64,000 nucleotides of DNA from Hymenopus coronatus. Taxonomy: Eukaryota > Arthropoda > Insecta > Mantodea > Hymenopodidae. Both the position numbers and the translations under genes were made by a program. Below are positions 1 through 12,400 of this stretch, in pieces (positions within the stretch are counted from its first letter, which is position 1; each line of letters starts with the position of its first letter). The stretch covers positions 96,236,001 to 96,300,000 of the forward strand of contig CM060883.1 of NCBI GenBank assembly GCA_030762935.1. The letters are read 5' to 3'. The notes beneath the pieces were generated by a model. That model saw only the letters and a program-made list of their open reading frames with translations, searched no databases and was not told where the DNA came from.

Positions 1-1901
1 AAGAGAGGTCTTCAGGATACCCAAAATATACATTTTGTCTATGTCTTACAGTTCTGTAAATTTCATTGAGAGTAGACAGGTCTTCAGGATACCCAAGATA
101 TACATTTTGTCTATGTCTTACAGTCCTGTAAAACTCATTGTGAGTAAAGAGGTCTTAAGGATACCCAAGATAATACATTTTGTCTATGCCTTACAGTTAT
201 GTAAAACTCATTGAGAGTAGAGAAGTCTTCAGGATACCCAAGATATACATTTTGTCTATGTCTTATAGTTCTGTAAAACTCATTGAGAGTAGAGAGGTCT
301 TGGATACCCAAGATAATACATTTTGTCTATGCCTTACAGCTATGTAAAACTCATTGAGAGTATAGAGGTCTTCAGGATACCCAAGATATACATTTTGTCT
401 ATGTCTTATGGTTCTGTAAAACTCAAAGAGGGTAGAGAGGTCTTCAAGATACCCGAGATAAACATTTTGTCTATGTCTTACAGTTATGTAGAACTCATGG
501 AGAGTAGAGAGGTCTTCAGGATATCCAAGATATACATTTTCTCTATGTCATACAGTATTGTAAAACTCATTGAGAGTAGAGAGGTCTTCAGGATACCGAA
601 GATATACATTCTGTGTATGTCTTACAGTTCTGTAAAGCACATAGAGAGTAGAGAGGTCTTCAGGATACCAAAGCTATACATTTTGTCTATATCAAACAGT
701 TATGTAAAACTCACTGAGAGTAGAGATGTCTTCAGGATACCGAAGAAACACTTATTGTCTATGTCTTACAGCTATGTAAAACTCATTGAGAGTAGAGAGG
801 TCTTCAGGATACCCAAGATATACATTTTGTCTATGTCTTACAGCTATGTAAAGCTCATTGAGAGTAGAGAAATCTTCAGGATACCCAAGTTATACATTTG
901 GTCTATGTCTTACAGCTATGTAAAACTCATTGAGAATAGAGAGGTCTTAGGGATATCCAAGATATACATTTTGTCTATGTCTTACAGTTCTGTAAAACTC
1001 ATTGTGAGTAAAGAGGTCTTAAGGATACCCAAGATAATACATTTTGTCTATGCCTTACAGTTATGTAAAACTCATTGAGAGTAGAGAGGTCTTCAGGATA
1101 CCCAAGATATACATTTTGTCTATGTCTTATAGTTCTGTAAAACTCATTGAGAGTAGAGAGGTCTTCAGGATACCCAAGATAATACATTTTGTCTATGCCT
1201 TACAGCTATGTAGAACTCATGGAGAGTAGAGAGGTCTTCAGGATATCCAAGATATACATTTTCTCTATGTCTTACACTTATGTAAAACTTATTGAGAGTA
1301 GAGAGGTCTTCAGGATACCCAAGATAATACATTTTGTCTATGTCTTACAGTTCTGTAAAACACATTGAGAGTAGAGAGGTCTTCAGGATACCGAAGATAT
1401 ACATTCTGTGTATGTCTTACAGTTCTCTAAAACACATAGAGAGTAGAGAGGTCTTCAGGATACCAAAGCTATACATTTTGTCTATGTCAAACAGTTATGT
1501 AAAACTCACTGAGAGTAGAGATGTCTTCAGAATACCGAAGATACACATTTTGTCTATGTCTTACAGCTATGTAAAACTCATTGAGAGTAGAGAGGTCTTC
1601 AGGATACCCAAGATATACATTTTGTCTATGTCTTACAGCTATGTAAAGCTCATTGAGTGTAGAGAAATCTTCAGGATACCGAAGACATACATTTGGTCTA
1701 TGTCTTACAGCTATGTAAAACTCATTGAGAATAGAGAGGTCTTCAGGATATCCAAGATATACATTTTGTCTATATCTTTAAGTTCTGTAAAACTCATTGA
1801 GAGTAGAGAGGTCTTCAGGATACCCAAGATATACATTTTATCTATGTCTTATAGTTCTGTAAAACTCATTTAGAGTAGAGAGGTCTTCAGGATACCCAAG
1901 A
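1..1901 (+). repeat. Partial C-type higher-order unit at the left edge
   Basis: Positions 1-1,901 are collinear with 39,390-41,290 (constant offset 39,389), including the 70-bp monomer, the AAGAAACACTTATTG monomer and the CACATAGAG monomers. Differences noticed by eye are few: TTGTCTATATC near 692 against TTGGCTATATC near 40,081, and GATACCGAAGAC near 1,680 against GATACCCAAGAC near 41,069. The match ends where this copy has AGATAATACAT and the C1 copy AGATATATAT. A C-type unit therefore lies to the left of the window. Confidence 0.88.
241..310 (+). repeat. 70-bp monomer (CA deletion)
   Basis: GAGGTCTTGGATACC replaces GAGGTCTTCAGGATACC, a two-base loss. The same unit recurs at about 39,630-39,699, 45,329-45,398 and 48,867-48,936, always in the same neighbourhood. 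It therefore marks the C-type higher-order unit and ties the left end of the window to C1 and C2. Confidence 0.9.
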
Positions 1902-3627
1902 TAATACATTTTGTCTATGCCTTACAGTTATGTAAAACTCATTGAGAGGAGAGAGGTCTTCAGGATACCCAAGATATACATATTGTCTATGTGTTACAGT
2001 TCTGTAAAACTCATTGAGAGTAGAGAGGTCTTCAGGATACCCAAGATAATACATTTTGTCTATGCCTTACAGCTATGTAAAACTCATTGAGAGTAGAGAG
2101 GTCTTCAGGATACCCAAGATATACATTTTGTCTATGTCTTATAGTTCTGTAAAACTCATTTAGAGTAGAGAGGTCTTCAGGATACCCAAGATATACATTT
2201 TGTCTATGTCTTATGGTTCTGTAAAACTCAAAGAGAGTAGAAAGGTCTTCAAGATACCCAAGATATACATTTTGTCTATGTCTTACAGTTATGTAGAACT
2301 CATGGAGAGTAGAGAGGTCTTCAGGATATCCAAGATATACATTTTCTCTATGTCTTACAGTTATGTAAAACTCATTGAGAGTAGAGAGGTCTTCAGGATA
2401 CCCAAGATAATACATTTTGTCTATGTCTTACAGTTCTGTAAAACACATTGAGAGTAGAGAGGTCTTCAGGATACCGAAGATATACATTCTGTGTATGTCT
2501 TACAGTTCTGTAAAACACATAGAGAGTAGAAGGGTCTTTAGGATACCAAAGATATACATTTTGTCTATGTCAAACAGTTATGTAAAACTCACTGAGAGTA
2601 GAGATATCTTCAGGATACCGTAGATACACATTTTTTCTATGTCTTACAGTTATGTAAAACTCATTGAGAGTAGAGAGATCTTCAGGATACCCAAGATATA
2701 CATTTTGTCTATGTCTTACAGCTATGTAAAGCTCATTGAGAGTAGAGAAATCTTCAGGATACCCAAGATATACATTTGGTCTATGTCTTACAGCTATGTA
2801 AAACTCATTGAGAATAGAGAGGTCTTCAGGATATCCAAGATATACATTTTGTCTATATCTTTAAGTTCTGTAAAACTCATTGAGAGTAGAGAGGTCTTCA
2901 GGATACCCAAGATATACATTTTGTCTATGTCTTATGGTTCTGTTAAACTCAAAGAGAGTAGAGAGGTCTTCAAGATACCCAAGATATACATTTTGTCTAT
3001 GTCTTATAGTTCTGTAGAACTCATTGAGAGTAGAGAGGTCTTCAGGATATCCAAGATATACATTTTGTGTATGTCTTACAGCAATGTAAAACTCATTGAG
3101 AGTAGAGAGGTCTTCAGGATGTTCAAGATATAGATTTTGTCTATGTCTTACAGTTATGTAAAACTCATTGAGGGTAGAAAGATCTTCAGGATACTCAAGA
3201 TATACATTATGTCTATGTCTTATAGTTCTGTAGAACTCATTGAGAGTAGATAGGTCTTCAGGATACCCAAGATATACATTTTCTCTATGTCTTATAGTTA
3301 TGTAAAACTCATTGAGAAATGAGAGGTCTTCAGGATATCCAAGATATACATTTCGTCTATGTCTTACAGTTCTGTAAAGCTCATTGAGAGTAGAGAGGTC
3401 TTCAGGATATCCAAGATATACATTTTGTCTATGTCTTACAGTTCTGTAAAACTCATTGAGAGTAGAGAGGTCTTCAGGATATCAGAGTTATACATTTTTT
3501 CTATGTCTTACAGCTATGTAAAACTCATGGTGAGTAGAGAGGTCTTCAGGATACCCAAGATATATATTTTGTCTATGTCTTATAGTTCTGTAAAACTCAT
3601 TGATAGTAGAGAGGTCTTCAGGATACC
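1902..3627 (+). repeat. Mosaic satellite block between the C-type fragment and A1
   Basis: About 24 monomers with no single long homologue. The first part (to about 2,400) is collinear with 6,883-7,388 (offset 4,981), including the ACATATTGTCTATGTGTTAC monomer. The middle (about 2,400-2,980) resembles the CACATTGAG and ATATCTTTAAGTTC monomers of the C and D units. The last part (from about 2,980) is collinear with 7,530-8,720 at offset 4,548 and runs on into A1. No gene or foreign sequence is present. Confidence 0.75.
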
Positions 3628-6600
3628 CAAGATAATACATTTTGTGTATGTCTTACAGTTCTGTAAAACTCATTGAGAGTAGAGAGGTCTTCAGGATATC
3701 CAAGATATACATTTTTTCTATGTCTTACAGCTATGGAAAACTCATGGTGAGTAGAGAGGTCTTCAGGATACACAACATATACATTTTGTCAGTGTCTTAC
3801 TGTTATGTAAAACTCATTGAAGGTAGAGCGGTCTTCAGGATACCCAAGATATACATTTTGTCTATGTCTTACAGCTAAGTAAATCTCATTGAGAGTAGAG
3901 AGGTCTTCAGGATACCCAAGATATACATTTTGTCTATGTCTTACAGCTATGTAAAACTCATTGAGAGCTGAGAGGTCTTCAGGATATCCAGGATATACAT
4001 TTCGTCTATGTCTTACAGTTCTGTAGAACTCATTGTGAGTAGAGATGTCTTTAGGATTCCCTAGATAATACATTTTGTCTATGCCTTACAGTTATGTACA
4101 ACTCATTGAGAGAAGAGAGGTCTTCAGGATACCCAAGATATACATATTGTCTATGATTTATAGTTCTGTAAAACTCATTAAGAGTAGAGAGGTCTTCAGG
4201 ATACCCAAGATAATACATTTTGTCTATGCCTTACAGCTATGTAAAACTCATTGAGAGTAGAGAGGTCTTCAGGATACCCAAGATATACATTTTGTCTATG
4301 CTCTATAGTTCTGTAAAACTCATTTAGAGTAGAGAGGTCTTCAGGATACCCAAGATAATACATTGTGTCTATGTCTTATAGTTATGTAAAACTCAATGAG
4401 AGTAGAGAGGTCTTCAGGATACCCAAGATAATACATTTTGTCTATGTCTTCAAGTTACGTAGAACTCATTGAGAATAGAGAGGTCTTCAGGATATCCAAG
4501 ATATACATTTTGTCTATGTCTTACAGTTATGTAATACTCATTGAGAGTAGAGAGGTCTTCAGGATACCCAAGATATACATTTTGTCTATGTCTTACAGTT
4601 CTGTAAATTTCATTGAGAGTATAGAGGTCTTCAGGATACCCAAGATATACATTTTGTCTATGTCTTACAGTTCTGTAAAACTCATTGTGAGTAAAGAGGT
4701 CTTAAGGATACCCAAGATAATACATTTTGTCTATGCCTTACAGTTATGTAAAACGCATTGAGAGTAGAGAGGTCTTCAGGATACCCAAGATATACATTTT
4801 GTCTATGTCTTATAGTTCTGTAAAACTCATTGAGAGTAGAGAGGTCTTCAGGATACCGAAGATAATACATTTTGTCTATGCCTTACAGCTATGTAGAACT
4901 CATTGAGAGTAGAGAGGTCTTCAGGATACCCAAGATATACATTTTGTCTATGTCTTACAGTTATGTAGAACTCATGGAGAGTAGAGAGGTCTTCAGGATA
5001 CCCAAGATAATACATTGTGACTATGTCTTACAGCTAAGTAAAAGTCATTGAGAGTAGAGAGGTCTTCAGGATATCCAAGATATACATTTTGTCTATGTCT
5101 TACAGTTCTGTAAAACTCATTGAAAGTAGAGAGGTCTTCAAGATACCCAAGATATACATTTTGTCTATGTCTTACAGTTATGTAGAACTCATGGAGAGTA
5201 GATAGGTCTTCAGGATATCCAAGATATACATTTTGTCTATGTCTTACAGCTATGTAAAACTCTTTGAGAGTAGAGAGGTCTTCAGGATACCCAAGATGTA
5301 CATTTTGTCTATGTCTTAATGTTATGTAAAACTCATTGAGAGTAGAGAGGTCTTCAGGATACCCAAGATATACATTTTGTCAATGTCTTACAGTTATGTA
5401 AAACTCATTGAAGGTAGAGCCGTCTTCAGGATACCCAAGATATACATTTTGTCTATGTCTTACAGCTAAGTAAAACTCATTGAGAGTAGAGAGGTCTTCA
5501 GGATACCCAAGATATACATTTTGTCTATGTCTTACAGCTAAGTAAAACTCATTGAGAGCAGAGTGGTCTTCAAGATACCCAAGATATACATTTTGTCTAT
5601 GTCTTACAGTTATGTAGAACTCATGGAGAGTAGAGAGGTGTTCAGGATATCCAAGATATACATTTTGTCTATGTCTTACAGCTATGTAAATCTCATTGAG
5701 AGTAGAGAGGTCTTCAGGATACCCAAGATATACATTTTGTCTATGTCTTAATGTTATGTAAAACTCATTGAGAGTAGAGAGGTCTTCAGGATACCCAAGA
5801 TATACATTTTGTCAATGTCTTACAGTTATGTAAAACTCATTGAAGGTAGAGCGGTCTTCAGGATACCCAAGATATACATTTTGTCTATGTCTTACAGCTA
5901 AGTAAAACTCATTGAGAGTAGAGAGGTCTTCATGATACCCAAGATATACATTTTGTCTATGTCTTACAGCTATGTAAAACTCATTGAGAGTAGAGATGTC
6001 TTTAGGATATACAAGATATACATTTTGTCTATGTGTTACAGTTCTGTAGAACTCATTGTGAGTAGAGAGGTCTTAAGGATACCCTAGATATACATTTTGT
6101 CTATGCCTTACAGTTATGTAAAACTCATTGAGAGTAGAGAGGTCTTCAGGATATCCAAGATATACATTTTGTCTATGTCTTATAGTTCTGTAAAACTCAT
6201 TGAGAATAGAGAGGTCTTCAGGATACCTAAGATATAAATTTTGTCTATGTCTTACAGTTCTGCAAAACTCATTGAGAGTAGAGAGGTCTTCAGGATACCC
6301 AAGATAAAACATTTTGTCTATGCCTTACAGCATTGTAAAACTCATTGAGAGTAAAGGGGTCTTCAGGATACCCAAGATATACATTTTGTCTATGTCATAT
6401 AGTTCTGTAAAACTCATTTAGAGTAGAGAGGTCTTCAGGATACCCAAGATATACATTTTGTCTATGTCTTATGGTTCTGTAAAACTCAATGAGAGTAGAG
6501 AGGTCTGCAGGATACCCAAAATAATACATTTTGTCTATGTCTTACAGCTAAGTAAAAGTCATTGAGAGTAGAGAGGTCTTCAGGATATCCAAGATATACA

Positions 6601-9475
6601 TTTTGTCTATGTCTTACAGTTCTGTAAAACTCATTGAGAGTAGAGAGGTCTTCAAGATACCCAAGATATACATTTTGTCTATGTCTTACAGTTATGTAGA
6701 ACTCATGGAGAGTAGAGAGGTCATCAGGATATCCAAGATATACATTTTGTCTACGTCTTACAGTTACGTAGAACTCACTGAGAGTAGAGAGGTCTTCAGG
6801 ATATCCAAGATATACATTTTGTCTATGTCTTACAGCTATGTAAAACTCATTGAGAGTAGAGAGGTCTTCAGGATACCCAAGATAATACATTTTGTCTATG
6901 CCTTACAGTTATGTAAAACTCATTGAGAGGAGAGAGGTCTTCAGGATACCCAAGATATACATATTGTCTATGTGTTACAGTTCTGTAAAACTCATTGAGA
7001 GTAGAGAGGTCTTCAGGATACCCAAGATAATACATTTTGTCTATGCCTTACAGCTATGTAAAACTCATTGAGAGTAGAGAGGTCTTCAGGATACCCAAGA
7101 TATACATTTTGTCTATGTCTTATAGTTCTGTAAAACTCATTTAGAGTAGAGAGGTCTTCAGGATACCCAAGATATACATTTTGTCTATGTCTTATGGTTC
7201 TGTAAAACTCAAAGAGAGTAGAAAGGTCTTCAAGATACCCAAGATATACATTTTGTCTATGTCTTACAGTTATGTAGAACTCATGGAGAGTAGAGAGGTC
7301 TTCAGGATATCCAAGATATACATTTTCTCTATGTCTTACAGTTATGTAAAACTCATTGAGAGTAGAGAGGTCTTCAGGATACCCAAGATATACATTTTGT
7401 CTATGTCTTACAGCTATGTAAAGCTCATTGAGAGTAGAGAAATCTTCAGGATACCCAAGATATACATTTGGTCTATGTCTTACAGCTATGTAAAACTCAT
7501 TGAGAATAGAGAGGTCTTCAGGATACCCAAGATATACATTTTGTCTATGTCTTATAGTTCTGTAGAACTCATTGAGAGTAGAGAGGTCTTCAGGATATCC
7601 AAGATATACATTTTGTGTATGTCTTACAGCAATGTAAAACTCATTGAGAGTAGAGAGGTCTTCAGGATGTTCAAGATATACATTTTGTCTATGTCTTACA
7701 GTTATGTAAAACTCATTGAGGGTAGAAAGATCTTCAGGATACTCAAGATATACATTATGTCTATGTCTTATAGTTCTGTAGAACTCATTGAGAGTAGATA
7801 GGTCTTCAGGATACCCAAGATATACATTTTCTCTATGTCTTATAGTTATGTAAAACTCATTGAGAAATGAGAGGTCTTCAGGATATCCAAGATATACATT
7901 TCGTCTATGTCTTACAGTTCTGTAAAGCTCATTGAGAGTAGAGAGGTCTTCAGGATATCCAAGATATACATTTTGTCTATGTCTTACAGTTCTGTAAAAC
8001 TCATTGAGAGTAGAGAGGTCTTCAGGATATCAAAGATATACATTTTTTCTATGTCTTACAGCTATGTAAAACTCATGGTGAGTAGAGAGGTCTTCAGGAT
8101 ACCCAAGATATATATTTTGTCTATGTCTTATAGTTCTGTAAAACTCATTGATAGTAGAGAGGTCTTCAGGATACCCAAGATAATACATTTTGTCTATGTC
8201 TTACAGTTCTGTAAAACTCATTGAGAGTAGAGAGGTCTTCAGGATATCCAAGATATACATTTTTTCTATGTCTTACAGCTATGTAAAACTCATGGTGAGT
8301 AGAGAGGTCTTAAGGATACACAACATATACATTTTGTCAGTGTCTTACTGTTATGTAAAACTCATTGAAGGTAGAGCGGTCTTCAGGATACCCAAGATAT
8401 ACATTTTGTCTATGTCTTACAGCTAAGTAAATCTCATTGAGAGTAGAGAGGTCTTCAGGATACCCAAGATATACATTTTGTCTATGTCTTACAGCTATGT
8501 AAAACTCATTGAGAGCTGAGAGGTCTTCAGGATATCCAGGATATACATTTCGTCTATGTCTTACAGTTCTGTAGAACTCATTGTGAGTAGAGATGTCTTT
8601 AGGATTCCCTAGATAATACATTTTGTCTATGCCTTACAGTTATGTACAACTCATTGAGAGAAGAGAGGTCTTCAGGATACCCAAGATATACATATTGTCT
8701 ATGATTTATAGTTCTGTAGAACTCATTGAGAGCAGAGAGGTCTTCAGGATACCCAAGATATACATTTTGTCTATGTCTTATAGTTATGTAAAACTCATTG
8801 AGAACTGAGAGGTCTTCCGGATATCCAAGATATACATTTCGTCTATGTCTTACAGTTCTGTAAAGCTCGTTGAGAGTAGAGAGGTCTTCAGGATATCCAA
8901 GATATACATTTTGTCTATGTCTTACAGTTCTGTAAAACTCATTGAGAGTAGGGAGGTCTTCAGGATACCCAAGATTTTACATTTTGTCTATGTCTTACAG
9001 TTCTGTAAAACTCATTGAGAGTAGAGAGGTCTTCAGGATATCCAGGATATACATTTTTTCTATGTCTTACAGCTATGTAAAACTCATGGTGAGTAGAGAG
9101 GTCTTCAGGATATCCGAAATATACATTTTCTTTATGTGTTACAGTTATGTAAAACTCATTGAGAGTAGAGTGGTCGTCAGGATACCCAAGATATACATTT
9201 TGTCTATGTCTTATATTTCTGTATAACTCACTGAGAGTAGAGAGGTCTTCAGGATACCCAAGATATACATTTTGTCTATGTCTTATAGTTCTGTAAAACT
9301 CATTGATAGTAGAGAGGTCTTCAGGATACCCAAGATATACATTATGTCTATGTCTTATAGTTCTGTAAAACTCATTGAGAGTAGAGAGGTCTTCAGGATA
9401 CCCAAGATAATACATTTTGTCTATGTCTTACAGCTAAGTAAAAGTCATTGAGAGTAGAGAGGTCTTCAGGATATC
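3628..9475 (+). repeat. Higher-order repeat A, copy 1 (5,848 bp, 81 monomers)
   Basis: Everything here recurs 5,848 bp downstream in the same order until about 13.12 kb, after which the offset is 5,776. The length is accounted for: 81 x 72 = 5,832, plus 16 one-base-longer monomers that I count in the unit (14 TAAT, one TTTT near 8,973, one AGATAAAACAT near 6,304). Before 3,628 the match with 9,476 fails, because CAGCTAAGTAAAAGTC monomers occur in only one of the two flanks. Internal features are a 432-bp six-monomer tandem (5,140-6,000) and the GTCAGTGTCTTACTG monomer near 3,790 and again near 8,337. Confidence 0.9.
5140..6000 (+). repeat. Local tandem duplication of six monomers (432 bp)
   Basis: The run GTAGAACTCATGGAG, then GATATCC, TCTTAATGTTATG, GTCAATGTCTTAC, GAAGGTAGAGC and CAGCTAAGTAAAACTC occurs at about 5,140-5,571 and again 432 bp (6 x 72) later. 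GAAGGTAGAGCCG in the first and GAAGGTAGAGCGG in the second distinguish the two. The pair is repeated in A2 at about 10,988-11,848. Confidence 0.85.
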
Positions 9476-12400
9476 CAAGATAATACATTTTGTGTATGTC
9501 TTACAGTTCTGTAAAACTCATTGAGAGTAGAGAGGTCTTCAGGATATCCAAGATATACATTTTTTCTATGTCTTACAGCTATGTAAAACTCATGGTGAGT
9601 AGAGAGGTCTTCAGGATACACAACATATACATTTTGTCAGTGTCTTACTGTTATGTAAAACTCATTGAAGGTAGAGCGGTCTTCAGGATACCCAAGATAT
9701 ACATTTTGTCTATGTCTTACAGCTAAGTAAATCTCATTGAGAGTAGAGAGGTCTTCAGGATACCCAAGATATACATTTTGTCTATGTCTTACAGCTATGT
9801 AAAACTCATTGAGAGCTGAGAGGTCTTCAGGATATCCAGGATATACATTTCGTCTATGTCTTACAGTTCTGTAGAACTCATTGTGAGTAGAGATGTCTTT
9901 AGGATTCCCTAGATAATACATTTTGTCTATGCCTTACAGTTATGTACAACTCATTGAGAGAAGAGAGGTCTTCAGGATACCCAAGATATACATATTGTCT
10001 ATGATTTATAGTTCTGTAAAACTCATTAAGAGTAGAGAGGTCTTCAGGATACCCAAGATAATACATTTTGTCTATGCCTTACAGCTATGTAAAACTCATT
10101 GAGAGTAGAGAGGTCTTCAGGATACCCAAGATATACATTTTGTCTATGCTCTATAGTTCTGTAAAACTCATTTAGAGTAGAGAGGTCTTCAGGATACCCA
10201 AGATAATACATTGTGTCTATGTCTTATAGTTATGTAAAACTCAATGAGAGTAGAGAGGTCTTCAGGATACCCAAGATAATACATTTTGTCTATGTCTTCA
10301 AGTTACGTAGAACTCATTGAGAATAGAGAGGTCTTCAGGATATCCAAGATATACATTTTGTCTATGTCTTACAGTTATGTAATACTCATTGAGAGTAGAG
10401 AGGTCTTCAGGATACCCAAAATATACATTTTGTCTATGTCTTACAGTTCTGTAAATTTCATTGAGAGTATAGAGGTCTTCAGGATACCCAAGATATACAT
10501 TTTGTCTATGTCTTACAGTTCTGTAAAACTCATTGTGAGTAAAGAGGTCTTAAGGATACCCAAGATAATACATTTTGTCTATGCCTTACAGTTATGTAAA
10601 ACGCATTGAGAGTAGAGAGGTCTTCAGGATACCCAAGATATACATTTTGTCTATGTCTTATAGTTCTGTAAAACTCATTGAGAGTAGAGAGGTCTTCAGG
10701 ATACCGAAGATAATACATTTTGTCTATGCCTTACAGCTATGTAGAACTCATTGAGAGTAGAGAGGTCTTCAGGATACCCAAGATATACATTTTGTCTATG
10801 TCTTACAGTTATGTAGAACTCATGGAGAGTAGAGAGGTCTTCAGGATACCCAAGATAATACATTTTGTCTATGTCTTACAGCTAAGTAAAAGTCATTGAG
10901 AGTAGAGAGGTCTTCAGGATATCCAAGATATACATTTTGTCTATGTCTTACAGTTCTGTAAAACTCATTGAAAGTAGAGAGGTCTTCAAGATACCCAAGA
11001 TATACATTTTGTCAATGTCTTACAGTTATGTAGAACTCATGGAGAGTAGAGAGGTCTTCAGGATATCCAAGATATACATTTTGTCTATGTCTTACAGCTA
11101 TGTAAAACTCTTTGAGAGTAGAGAGGTCTTCAGGATACCCAAGATGTACATTTTGTCTATGTCTTAATGTTATGTAAAACTCATTGAGAGTAGAGAGGTC
11201 TTCAGGATACCCAAGATATACATTTTGTCAATGTCTTACAGTTATGTAAAACTCATTGAAGGTAGAGCCGTCTTCAGGATACCCAAGATATACATTTTGT
11301 CTATGTCTTACAGCTAAGTAAAACTCATTGAGAGTAGAGAGGTCTTCAGGATACCCAAGATATACATTTTGTCTATGTCTTACAGCTAAGTAAAACTCAT
11401 TGAGAGCAGAGTGGTCTTCAAGATACCCAAGATATACATTTTGTCTATGTCTTACAGTTATGTAGAACTCATGGAGAGTAGAGAGGTGTTCAGGATATCC
11501 AAGATATACATTTTGTCTATGTCTTACAGCTATGTAAAACTCATTGAGAGTAGAGAGGTCTTCAGGATACCCAAGATATACATTTTGTCTATGTCTTAAT
11601 GTTATGTAAAACTCATTGAGAGTAGAGAGGTCTTCAGGATACCCAAGATATACATTTTGTCAATGTCTTACAGTTATGTAAAACTCATTGAAGGTAGAGC
11701 GGTCTTCAGGATACCCAAGATATACATTTTGTCTATGTCTTACAGCTAAGTAAAACTCATTGAGAGTAGAGAGGTCTTCATGATACCCAAGATATACATT
11801 TTGTCTATGTCTTACAGCTATGTAAAACTCATTGAGAGTAGAGAGGTCTATAGGATATACAAGATATACATTTTGTCTATGTGTTACAGTTCTGTAGAAC
11901 TCATTGTGAGTAGAGAGGTCTTAAGGATACCCTAGATATACATTTTGTCTATGCCTTACAGTTGTGTAAAACTCATTGAGAGTAGAGAGGTCTTCAGGAT
12001 ATCCAAGATATACATTTTGTCTATGTCTTATAGTTCTGTAAAACTCATTGAGAATAGAGAGGTCTTCAGGATACCTAAGATATAAATTTTGTCTATGTCT
12101 TACAGTTCTGCAAAACTCATTGAGAGTAGAGAGGTCTTCAGGATACCCAAGATAATACATTTTGTCTATGCCTTACAGCATTGTAAAACTCATTGAGAGT
12201 AAAGGGGTCTTCAGGATACCCAAGATATACATTTTGTCTATGTCATATAGTTCTGTAAAACTCATTTAGAGTAGAGAGGTCTTCAGGATACCCAAGATAT
12301 ACATTTTGTCTATGTCTTATGGTTCTGTAAAACTCAATGAGAGTAGAGAGGTCTGCAGGATACCCAAAATAATACATTTTGTCTATGTCTTACAGCTAAG

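Noticed and set aside
323..1078. A 251-codon forward open frame, the longest in the window, and its twin at 39,712-40,467, as a repeat-protein gene
   Set aside because: It is a direct translation of the satellite, starts at an internal ATG of the monomer, ends when 73-bp monomers shift the frame, and has open shadows on the other strand. No non-repeat domain, signal peptide or flanking gene structure is visible.
3525..3545. Splice-donor-like GGTGAGTAG in the ATGGTGAG monomers, with TTACAG as acceptor
   Set aside because: These are short chance matches fixed in a repeat; with no coding exons there is nothing to support splicing.
8960..9415. Reverse-strand open frames of 151-166 codons (also near 14,736, 18,989, 20,816, 23,386, 29,466, 32,036 and 63,372) as genes
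   Set aside because: They are the same satellite read backwards; begin and end points are set by TAAT-type monomers and stops copied along with each higher-order unit.
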